From: Embleya sp042956465
GTDB lineage: Bacteria; Actinomycetota; Actinomycetes; Streptomycetales; Streptomycetaceae
Direction of reading: 5' to 3'
DNA: 64,000 nucleotides
NCBI RefSeq assembly: GCF_042956465.1
Contig: NZ_JBIBGL010000005.1
Location: forward strand, 558,001 to 622,000
A model generated the notes under the pieces. It did no database searches. It had not been told where the DNA came from and was given only the letters and a program-made list of their open reading frames with translations. Shown here one piece after another: positions 43,925-50,677 of this stretch (within the stretch, counting starts at the first letter, position 1; every line of letters starts with the position of its first letter). The position numbers and the translations under genes were made by a program.

Positions 43925-44866
43925 ATGATGGTGATGTCCCAGCGGACCACGGACTGCCGCTCCTCCGTCGGGTGCCTGCCCGAGGAACACTTGTCGGTAC
44001 AGGTGCCCTCGGCACGACCGCCGCGAATACGCTCCGATTTCCCACATGCCGCCCGCATGTACGACTACTACCTCGGCGGCAAGAACAACCTCGCCGTCGA
44101 TCGCGGCACCGCCGAGACCGTACTCGCCCTGGCGCCGGAAGTCCGCGCGATGGCCCTCGCCAATCGCGCTTTCCTGCGCCGTGCGGTGTCGTTCGCGACC
44201 GAGGTCGGGATCCGGCAGTTCCTGGACATCGGGGTGGGTCTCCCGACGGCCGGTGACACCTACGAGTGCGCGTTGCTCGGGACGGAGCACGCGCGGGCGG
44301 TGTACGTCGACAGGGATCCGATGGTCCTCGCGCATGCCCGGGCGCTGTCCGCCCGCCCCGGTCGGGTGTCCGTGGTCGACGGGGACCTGCGCGATCCCGG
44401 TGCCCTGTTGGAACAGGCCGCCGGGCGAGACGGGTTGGACTTCGACCGGCCGGTGGCGGTGGTCCTGACCGCGGTCCTGCACTACCTGTCGGACGCCGAC
44501 GATCCCTGGTCCGCGGTGGCCGAGGTGATGGCCGCGACCAGGCCGGGCAGCGTGCTGCTGCTCTCGCACGCCGCCGCCGATCTGCGCCCGGAGGCCGCCC
44601 GCGCGACCGCAGCGACGTACCGGCAGTCGGCGACCCCGCTGTTCCCGCGCACCGCTCGGGAGGTGGGCGCGCTGTTCGCCGGGCTGACCCCGATCGAACC
44701 CGGCGTGGTTCCGGTCGCGTCCTGGCGCACGGACCGACTGCCGCGCGTCCACGCCGACCGGCAGTGGATGTACGCGGGGGTCGCCGTCAAGCCGCCACCG
44801 GCGGGTAGGTGGCAGTGTTCGAGCGGAGGGCGTGGTATGCCCACCTCCCGGCATTCGTGTCTGTAG
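43925..44866 (+). CDS. S-adenosyl methyltransferase of the DUF574 type
   Basis: The 313-residue protein contains the family hallmarks HAARMYDYYLGGKNNLAVDRGTAE (about residues 40-63), QFLDIGVGLPTAGDTYE (SAM motif I variant), VYVDRDPMVLAHARAL, and DRPVAVVLTAVLHYLSDADDPW. Many copies occur per genome in streptomycetes, usually next to DUF397/HTH genes, with unknown acceptors. The ATG at 43925 has GGGAAGG upstream. Confidence 0.88.
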   Translation: MMVMSQRTTDCRSSVGCLPEEHLSVQVPSARPPRIRSDFPHAARMYDYYLGGKNNLAVDRGTAETVLALAPEVRAMALANRAFLRRAVSFATEVGIRQFLDIGVGLPTAGDTYECALLGTEHARAVYVDRDPMVLAHARALSARPGRVSVVDGDLRDPGALLEQAAGRDGLDFDRPVAVVLTAVLHYLSDADDPWSAVAEVMAATRPGSVLLLSHAAADLRPEAARATAATYRQSATPLFPRTAREVGALFAGLTPIEPGVVPVASWRTDRLPRVHADRQWMYAGVAVKPPPAGRWQCSSGGRGMPTSRHSCL

Positions 44867-45456
44867 AGGGGGCTCGGGCCGGGTCGCGGTCGGTGTACGG
44901 CCGGTGTTCGGAACGGACGCGGTAGAGCGCGTCGGCGGAGGCGTCGGCGGAGATCGACGCAGCGTCGGTAGCGCGTCGACGGAGCATCGCCGGAGCGCGG
45001 ATGCTACCGGCGCATTTACCGGACCGTGGTACCCATGCCGTCCTTTCCCACGTGGCCGGCGGTTCGCGACGATGAACGCCGTTGCCCGGACGCCGTCGGA
45101 TGGTCCGGAGCGACAAGGTGGTGCGGCGGGAGCCCGCGGGTACCCGGCCCAGTCGGGGTCCCGCCGGCCCGGTTCAGGAGACGCTGTCCGAGCAAGCCCC
45201 GGATGCCTCGGGGACCTCCTGCCGCGGGCCGGACCACCCGGCGCGTGGTGCGAAGTGGTCGGCGGCCGCGATCCGATCGACCCCGTGGCCGCGGTGACTC
45301 GTCCCGCGGTCACGGTGGTCTTCGGCGCGATGCCGGTGGGAGCCGCCGCCCAGGTGTCGCCGAGGGCGCGAACTCCCTTTATTACTCGGGTGTTTACCGG
45401 TCCCCGGTGCCCGTCGCGGCCTTTGTCGCACCGTCGCGGTTCGCGAGGATATGGGC
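44867..45456. other. 590-bp region with a duplicated 60-bp element
   Basis: There is no supported gene. A 60-bp segment beginning TTTACCGG and ending GGTTCGCGA(C/G)GAT occurs at about 45014-45073 and again at 45392-45452, the second directly before the TMK-like gene. The frames between them are Gly/Arg/Pro-rich without a domain. Confidence 0.5.
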
Positions 45457-46185
45457 ATGCCGCAGAACGCTCAAGAGGCAACACGCAAACGCGAATCCAC
45501 GACACCGGCGGGTCCTCGAACCCGTCGCCCCGGCCTGCTTTTGGGAGTGGAGGGATTGGAAGCGCACGACATCGGTTCCGCGCTGTTGCGTTCGATCTCC
45601 TCTCCTCCGCGGATCTTCGTCGGGTCGGCTCGCGAGCCGAACGCCCGACCGGACTTCGCCACCTTGATGGCGCTGGCCGATGCGGTCGGGGGCGAGCCGT
45701 ACATCCGCGGGGGACGGTCCGCGTCCGAGACCCTGACGCTGGTCGCGATGCAGACTCATCGCTACGAATCGACCCGGCTGTTCCTGGCCGCCGGCCGCAC
45801 CGTCGTCGAGCAGCGCGGCGTGTACAGCGCGGCGGTCGAGGACGCCGTCACCCGTCATCCCGGCGACTCGGACCGGGCGCACTGGGCGGCCCGACGCTTC
45901 CTGTCCACCGTCGCCGAGTGGCGTCCGCTGCCCGACGTGGTGCTGCTCACCATGGACGAACCGGAGGCGGTCGTCGAGCGGTTGCGCCATCAGGAACGAG
46001 AGCAGGCCCCCGAACCGGGCCAACTCCGGGAGAAGGTGGATCTGTTCCGGCTGCTCGCGGCGGACGACCCGGAGCGGTTCCGGATCTTCGACCGGCGCGG
46101 GATCGAGGAGACGCAGATGCCCAAGGCGGTGCGCGACTGGTTGATCCGGATGCTGCCGGAGGAGATGGTCTCGCGGTCGGCCTGA
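45457..46185 (+). CDS. Thymidylate-kinase-like protein with a degenerate P-loop
   Basis: The 242-residue protein has the TMK-type order: an initial strand and loop LLLGVEGLEAHDIGSALL, QTHRYESTRLFLAAGRTVVEQRGVYSAAVED in the DRY-like region, and DVVLLTMDEPEAVVERLRHQE in place of the LID-side strand. The Walker A motif of true TMK (GxDGxGKST) reads GVEGLEAHDIGS, without the Gly-Lys-Ser/Thr, so kinase activity is doubtful. The ATG at 45457 is seven bases after GAGGA; the ATG at 45451 would be too close to it. Confidence 0.6.
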   Translation: MPQNAQEATRKRESTTPAGPRTRRPGLLLGVEGLEAHDIGSALLRSISSPPRIFVGSAREPNARPDFATLMALADAVGGEPYIRGGRSASETLTLVAMQTHRYESTRLFLAAGRTVVEQRGVYSAAVEDAVTRHPGDSDRAHWAARRFLSTVAEWRPLPDVVLLTMDEPEAVVERLRHQEREQAPEPGQLREKVDLFRLLAADDPERFRIFDRRGIEETQMPKAVRDWLIRMLPEEMVSRSA

Positions 46186-46202
46186 GCCGGGTGACGACGA
46201 AA

Positions 46203-46233
46203 GGACGCCGACCCCCGCCGGGGGTCGGCGTCC
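46203..46233. terminator. 14-pair hairpin shared by convergent genes
   Basis: GGACGCCGACCCCC (46203-46216) pairs with GGGGGTCGGCGTCC (46220-46233) over a three-base loop. It lies 18 bases after the TMK-like gene and 12 bases beyond the stop of the minus-strand small gene, so it can end both transcripts. Confidence 0.85.
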
Positions 46234-46244
46234 GGCTTCGCGTC

Positions 46245-46415
46245 TCAGTTGCCCCGGGCCGGCCGTGCGAAGCACGTCGCGTCGTCGTACGCCGAAGCAA
46301 GGCCGGGGTGCGGACCGTACGAGCCACGCGGCGCCCAGGGGCCGACGGCTCGGAAGCCGCCTCGTCGGGTACCGCCGCCTCGGCCTCGGCTGTGCGGCAT
46401 GGGGGAGGAAGTCAT
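46245..46415 (-). CDS. 56-residue small protein of unknown function
   Basis: Starting at the ATG at 46415, a frame of 56 codons begins MTSSPMPHSRGRGGGTRRGG and ends DDATCFARPARGN. It has AAGGA ten bases before the ATG and stops just before the shared hairpin, which looks like a complete small transcription unit downstream of the VWA gene (78 bases after its stop). The product is Gly/Arg/Pro-rich with a single Cys near the end. A RiPP-like precursor or a small accessory peptide is possible, but no family is recognised. Confidence 0.5.
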   Translation of the reverse strand: MTSSPMPHSRGRGGGTRRGGFRAVGPWAPRGSYGPHPGLASAYDDATCFARPARGN

Positions 46416-46493
46416 CTGCTCGTCCTTTGCGTTCGTGATGGGATTCGGGTTCGTGGGGTTCGGGTCGAGCGTCGGCACAGCGCGTTCACAGGT

Positions 46494-48329
46494 TCACGCG
46501 TTCCGGGAGGATCGTCGCCGCAGCAACAGCGCGGCGAGACCGGCGCCGAGCACGATCGCCGCGGGCAGCCCGGCCCAGACCAGCGGGCCGCCGTAGGCTG
46601 CGGATTTCTCGTCCCGCCCGGACGAGTCGGTGAGCCCGGGTTCGGTCCGGATCGGGTTGCGCGTGGCCGGTGACTCGTTCGCCGGCGGGGTCGAGGATCC
46701 GGCGGGTCCGGAAGCGTGCGCGTACACCGGGCCGGGTTCCTTGCTGCCGGTCACCGACACGTCGACGGCCAGCGAGCGCAACTCCCCTTCGCCCTGGGCC
46801 GATACGGCGATGTAGTACCAGCCGGGCAGCATGTCGGCGACCTCTTGTTGCCGGTCACTGCGATTGCGGAAGCGCACCGGCCTGGTGGCGAAGGGATCCA
46901 GTCCCTTGGCGAAGATGTGCTCGGTGTCGTGCACACCCCACGAGTCCTGGGCCAGCTGCTCGCGGATGGGATTGTAGAAGTGGGTCTGTACTCCGATGAT
47001 CTCCTTCCCACCGCCGACCCGGGCCTGGAAGGCAAGGCTCTGCCCCCAGTCGAGGCGGACCCGGTAGAAGGCCCACTCCCCCGGCGCGAGGGTGTCGGTG
47101 TAGTGGCCGGAACCGGGGAGGGTGGTGGCCGAGGCGAACGAGCCACCGCCGACCACCGGTCGCGCCGCGCCACCCGGCTCGGTGTATCGCGCGATGTCGG
47201 CTTCGGCGGGACCCGGGTCCAGGGCCTGCGGTTCGAGCAGCACCTGGAGTTCGAGCGGCGCCGGCGGCCCCGTACCGCGGCGGGTCACCGAGAACACCTG
47301 CCTTCCCGGTCGACCACATCCGTCGGCCCCGGTACCGGAGGCCGTCCAGCGCACGGAAGCCGTGACGACCTTGGACAGGTTTTGGTCGAGGCCGGTGTCC
47401 GAGGTGCAGAAGCCGGAACCGCGCTCGCCGATCTGCTTGACGTCGAGCGCTTCGAGGCCCTTGATCCTGCTGATCGTGGTGCCCGAGACGTAGGCGGTGT
47501 AGCCCGCGGGCACGTCCATGGCGTAGTACTTCACCTCCTTGTCGGCCAACTCGTCCAGGTAGCTCCCGGGAGCCAGCGCCGCGGCGCGGGCCGGATCCGG
47601 GCCGCCGTCGACCGCGATCCCGGTCGGCTCGTAGCCGCGCAGCGCGCGCTGTGTCACCCGGGTGAGTTCGCGTTCCAGCGAGGCCGCGTCCGGGGCGTCG
47701 GCGTAGGTGCCGCCGGAGGCGCGAGCGATGCAGGTGAGCTGGGCGCGGGTCTTGGGGTCGGCCGCAAAGCCGACGGTGTGCACCCGCATGTCCACGCCCT
47801 GGGCGGCGAGTTCCCGCGCCACCTGGCACGGTTCGGGCGGCGCGCACGTGTCCTCGCCGTCGGAGACCAGCACGATCGAGCGCGGGCCTTCCGTCGGCAG
47901 CGCCGCGGCGGCCTTGCGCAGGGCCGGCCCCATCGGCGTCCAGCCCATCGGTCGGATCTCCTGTACCGCGGCCTTGAGGTCCGGTCCGCGGGCACTGCCG
48001 ACGGGTTGTACCACCGTGACGTCACGGCAGCCGTCGGCCCGGTCGGTGGTGGATCCGCTCTGCCCGGTGCCGTACACCGTCAGTCCCAGTCGGGAGCCCT
48101 CCGGCGCGGTGTCGACCAGTGTCGTGATCGCCTTCCTGGCGACATCGATCCTGGTCTCCGTCGCGGCCCGCTCGTTCATCGAACCGGAGGCGTCCAGCAC
48201 CAGCATCACCGGTGCCAGTCCTTCGAGTTCGGTCGCGTGGGCGGCCGGCCCGGCGGACAGTGCCGACGCGGCACCGAGCGCGACCGTGAGGACCGCGGCC
48301 GCGCAAGCCGGAAGTGCTCTGGATCTCAT
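46494..48329 (-). CDS. Membrane-anchored VWA-domain surface protein (fused form)
   Basis: The 611-residue protein has a signal peptide (AAAVLTVALGAASALSAGPAAHA). The VWA domain has MIDAS DASGS (Asp46, Ser48, Ser50) and LVSDGEDTCAPPEPC, and is followed by an extracellular linker domain. A beta-rich domain (about residues 400-540; GEWAFYRVRLDWGQSLAFQA, THFYNPIREQLAQD) and a C-terminal anchor (VWAGLPAAIVLGAGLAALLLRRR) complete it. It is equivalent to the two separate proteins at 40909-43493 joined in one chain. The ATG at 48329 lies seven bases after a -10 box, without a Shine-Dalgarno, so the mRNA is probably leaderless. Confidence 0.88.
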   Translation of the reverse strand: MRSRALPACAAAVLTVALGAASALSAGPAAHATELEGLAPVMLVLDASGSMNERAATETRIDVARKAITTLVDTAPEGSRLGLTVYGTGQSGSTTDRADGCRDVTVVQPVGSARGPDLKAAVQEIRPMGWTPMGPALRKAAAALPTEGPRSIVLVSDGEDTCAPPEPCQVARELAAQGVDMRVHTVGFAADPKTRAQLTCIARASGGTYADAPDAASLERELTRVTQRALRGYEPTGIAVDGGPDPARAAALAPGSYLDELADKEVKYYAMDVPAGYTAYVSGTTISRIKGLEALDVKQIGERGSGFCTSDTGLDQNLSKVVTASVRWTASGTGADGCGRPGRQVFSVTRRGTGPPAPLELQVLLEPQALDPGPAEADIARYTEPGGAARPVVGGGSFASATTLPGSGHYTDTLAPGEWAFYRVRLDWGQSLAFQARVGGGKEIIGVQTHFYNPIREQLAQDSWGVHDTEHIFAKGLDPFATRPVRFRNRSDRQQEVADMLPGWYYIAVSAQGEGELRSLAVDVSVTGSKEPGPVYAHASGPAGSSTPPANESPATRNPIRTEPGLTDSSGRDEKSAAYGGPLVWAGLPAAIVLGAGLAALLLRRRSSRNA

Positions 48330-48336
48330 GTCCGGG

Positions 48337-48365
48337 AATGTAGATCGAGTTGCAGTAGCAAACAA
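48337..48365 (-). promoter_or_regulatory. Vegetative-type promoter of the fused VWA gene
   Basis: On the minus strand TTGTTT (48365-48360), a 17-base spacer and TACATT (48342-48337) lie seven bases before the ATG at 48329. A TTGC-N4-GCAA element (48350-48361) overlaps the -35 and spacer, so a repressor there would block polymerase. Confidence 0.7.
48350..48361. promoter_or_regulatory. TTGC-N4-GCAA operator candidate 1
   Basis: TTGCAGTAGCAA lies within the VWA promoter. The extended word TTGCAGTAGCAAAC matches candidate 2 at 13 of 14 bases. Confidence 0.6.
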
Positions 48366-48511
48366 GAGATTCGCTAGTAGAAATCTTCGCGCGCCTGCCG
48401 ATGCCCTGTTTGCTCTAATTATGCGCTTACAGGAGGTATGACCGGCCCACTTGTGCCCCTACAACCCCCGCCCGCCCCGTGCAGGTCCACCGCCGGGCGA
48501 TCGCACCGTCA

Positions 48512-48523
48512 TTGCAGTTGCAA
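48512..48523. promoter_or_regulatory. TTGC-N4-GCAA operator candidate 2
   Basis: TTGCAGTTGCAA reads as a five-two-five dyad (TTGCA-GT-TGCAA). It lies in the middle of the divergent control region. Confidence 0.6.
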
Positions 48524-48616
48524 ACATCCGGTCGGTGACCGCGACGGCGCGTTCCGGTCACGGCATCGCGCACATTCACTGTGCACATCGAAACTCGTAT
48601 TCGCCCGTCCGGCCCT

Positions 48617-48628
48617 TTGCCAGTGCAA
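48617..48628. promoter_or_regulatory. TTGC-N4-GCAA operator candidate 3
   Basis: TTGCCAGTGCAA has the same four-four-four geometry as the other two elements. It is the nearest of the three to the secretion operon, about 245 bases before its first ATG. Confidence 0.55.
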
Positions 48629-48873
48629 TGTGTAACCGGAAAACCGAATCGGTGGCCGCTTGCGCTCTTGTACTCTTGCCGCAGGAATCCGATGCGACCG
48701 GACCGGTCTCCGGAGCCGGAACAAGGGCGAATAATCGGCGCGTTCGAGATATCACCCACCCAAGGTGCAGTGGCGTCCACCTGCGTGCGGCCGCCCGGAC
48801 GGCGGGCACGTTCGAGTCGCGTGAAATCCGCATGCGATAAAAAGCCGATCCAAGAGTTGAGGCTGGAGGTGCG

Positions 48874-49494
48874 ATGAGCAAGCCGACGGTTACCAATCCG
48901 TGGATTACCGCCACCGTCACCGAATCGCCCGAGGTCTTGGCCCCGCAACCGGCCCCGCCGCCCACGATGTTGCCGACTCGGCCTCGGCCCGGAGCGGTAC
49001 TGCCGCCGCACGACGGTGGTCTGCCGATTCGGCACCTTCACCCGAACGAACAGGCGCCGTGGTGGTGGCTGGGCTGTCACGGCGGTGCCGGAGTCGGCAT
49101 GTTGAGCGCCACGTTCCCCGACGGTCGGGACGCGGATCGGCACTGGCCGGTCCCCGGTGACGGCACCTCGGCGAGCGTCCTGCTCGTCGCCCGCACCAAC
49201 GTCCCGGGTCTGCGGGCGGCCCAGACGGCCGCCCGGCAGTGGGCCTCGGGAGGCGTGCCGCAGGTCCGGTTGCTGGGCCTGGTGGCGGTCGCCGACGCGC
49301 CCGGCACCCTGCCCAAACCGTTGCGCGATCTGGTGAAGCTGGTGGCCGGGGCGTTTCCCCGCACCTGGGCCGTCCCCTGGATCGAACCGTGGAGATTCGG
49401 GGAGACCCCTCCGGTCGCCGAACTCCCGAAACCGCTGGCCCGACTGGCCGGAGATCTAAGCCACGTTGTTGCGAGAAACCGAGGCCCCTGGTGA
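48874..49494 (+). CDS. DUF6668-type, ParA/MinD-like protein; first gene of the secretion operon
   Basis: The 206-residue protein has a Pro-rich head and then WWWLGCHGGAGVGMLSATF (about residues 63-81), which resembles a deviant ParA/MinD P-loop but lacks the Lys. SVLLVARTNVPGLRAAQTAARQWASGGVPQVRLLGLVAVADAPG follows. This fits the actinobacterial family I know as DUF6668, found at the head of conjugation-like loci. An ATPase or positioning role is inferred only from the fold. The stop overlaps the next GTG (GTGA). Confidence 0.75.
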   Translation: MSKPTVTNPWITATVTESPEVLAPQPAPPPTMLPTRPRPGAVLPPHDGGLPIRHLHPNEQAPWWWLGCHGGAGVGMLSATFPDGRDADRHWPVPGDGTSASVLLVARTNVPGLRAAQTAARQWASGGVPQVRLLGLVAVADAPGTLPKPLRDLVKLVAGAFPRTWAVPWIEPWRFGETPPVAELPKPLARLAGDLSHVVARNRGPW

Positions 49495-49823
49495 TAGCTA
49501 CTGTGTTCACTGCGATTCACGGAATACAGGGTTGGGCAACCGACGGAGAGTCCAAGCCTCCATCGCCACCGCCCGGCCCCTCCATGCCGAAGCCGAAGAC
49601 TTTCACGCCGGACAACGGTCTCACCGACGGCATCGCAAAGGTCGCCGGTGTGGTGTCCTACGGAATCCTCGCCTTCTCGTTCCTCGTCGCCCTGGTATGC
49701 ACGGGCATGATCTGGAAGGCGCACAAGGACGGCGGGCAGGCGTCCTTCGTCGGACTCGGCATGGCCATGCTCACGGTGATCGTTTCCGGCAGTCTGGCCA
49801 CCATCTTCAACTGGGTGACCTGA
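49491..49823 (+). CDS. VirB2/TrbC-like pilin-type small membrane protein
   Basis: The 110-residue protein has a Pro-rich segment followed by two transmembrane helices (VVSYGILAFSFLVALVCTGMIW and GLGMAMLTVIVSGSLATIFNWV) joined by a short polar loop (KAHKDGGQ). That is the topology of VirB2/TrbC pilins. Its place directly before the VirB8- and VirB6-like genes supports this. The GTG at 49491 overlaps the upstream stop. Confidence 0.65.
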   Translation: MIATVFTAIHGIQGWATDGESKPPSPPPGPSMPKPKTFTPDNGLTDGIAKVAGVVSYGILAFSFLVALVCTGMIWKAHKDGGQASFVGLGMAMLTVIVSGSLATIFNWVT

Positions 49824-49879
49824 GCCGCGAATCCGTCCTCCTTTCACCGTGATTCGCGGCCCCATCCGGAGTAGAGCGC

Positions 49880-50674
49880 ATGGCCTGGTTGAGAAAGGAA
49901 CAGTCGGCATCGAGCGGATACGACGATGAAGGCAGCCGTTTCACACAGCCCGGCTTCATCGCATCCGCACTTGTCATCCTGTTCGTCGTCCTCAGTGCCG
50001 TCTATCTCGCCGTGGCGGGCAACGACGGAAAGACCCGATCCGCCCCGCCTTCCACGGCGCCCAACCTCGCCCCGGTGACCCTGGCTCCCGTCCCGGACTC
50101 CGTGTCCGCCGAAACGAACGAGTGTCCCTTCACGCCGGTGACGGATGTGACCCGCCCGACGCAACCCCCTCGGGACGTCGCCTGGCAGTCGTTCCGCACG
50201 GTACTGCTGCCGGCCTCTTCGACGGCCGGGCCCATGGTCACCCAGGGCGACGTGGCCCGCTGCTACCAACAGACCCCCACCGGCGCCCTGTTGGCGGTCG
50301 CGCAGATCACCACCCGGTACGCCTTGGCGGAGAACTGGCTCCGAGTGGTCGCCGAGCAGGTTCTGCCCGGGCCGAGTGCGGACGCCTATTCGCTTCCGCG
50401 CATCGAACGGGAGTTGACCCGTGGCGCCCCGCGACCACCGGAGCCCGGGAGCATGTCGCAGATCGCCGGTTTCAAGTTCGTCACCTACAGCTTCCAATCC
50501 GCTTCCCTGGAAATCGCGCGCCGCACGCCGGACGGCAAGTTGCAGGCGTTCGTGCACACGGTCGTCTGGACGCACGGCGACTGGAAGTTGGAGCTCCAGC
50601 CGGACGGCGCCGACGCGCCGATAGGAAGAAACCTGATCTCGCTGGAGGGGTTCGTTCCCTGGGGGGGCTCTTAA
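49880..50674 (+). CDS. VirB8/TcpC-like single-pass protein of the secretion locus
   Basis: The 264-residue protein has one N-terminal transmembrane helix (GFIASALVILFVVLSAVYLAVAG, about residues 25-47), a Pro/Thr-rich stalk and an extracellular domain (about 80-250). The domain has RCYQQTPTGALLAVAQITTRYALAENW and ends HGDWKLELQPDG. The W-K-L-x-L pattern near the end fits an NTF2-like fold as in VirB8 and TcpC. It would help assemble the channel. The assignment rests on topology and context. Confidence 0.65.
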   Translation: MAWLRKEQSASSGYDDEGSRFTQPGFIASALVILFVVLSAVYLAVAGNDGKTRSAPPSTAPNLAPVTLAPVPDSVSAETNECPFTPVTDVTRPTQPPRDVAWQSFRTVLLPASSTAGPMVTQGDVARCYQQTPTGALLAVAQITTRYALAENWLRVVAEQVLPGPSADAYSLPRIERELTRGAPRPPEPGSMSQIAGFKFVTYSFQSASLEIARRTPDGKLQAFVHTVVWTHGDWKLELQPDGADAPIGRNLISLEGFVPWGGS

Positions 50675-50677
50675 AAC

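Larger units (their letters stand above)
48330..48873. other. 544-bp divergent control region between VWA gene and secretion operon
   Basis: The region is clearly less GC-rich than its surroundings, especially at 48330-48440. It holds the VWA promoter, three TTGC-N4-GCAA elements and the GGAGGT Shine-Dalgarno (48865-48870) of the first secretion gene. AGGAGGT directly abuts an ATG at 48438, which is too close to act as its ribosome binding site. No gene is supported. Confidence 0.6.

Noticed and set aside
48438..48635. 65-codon frame beginning directly after AGGAGGT
   Set aside because: The Shine-Dalgarno touches the ATG with no spacer, and the product is Pro/Arg/Cys-rich without a pattern. 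The region is better explained as a control region with operator elements.
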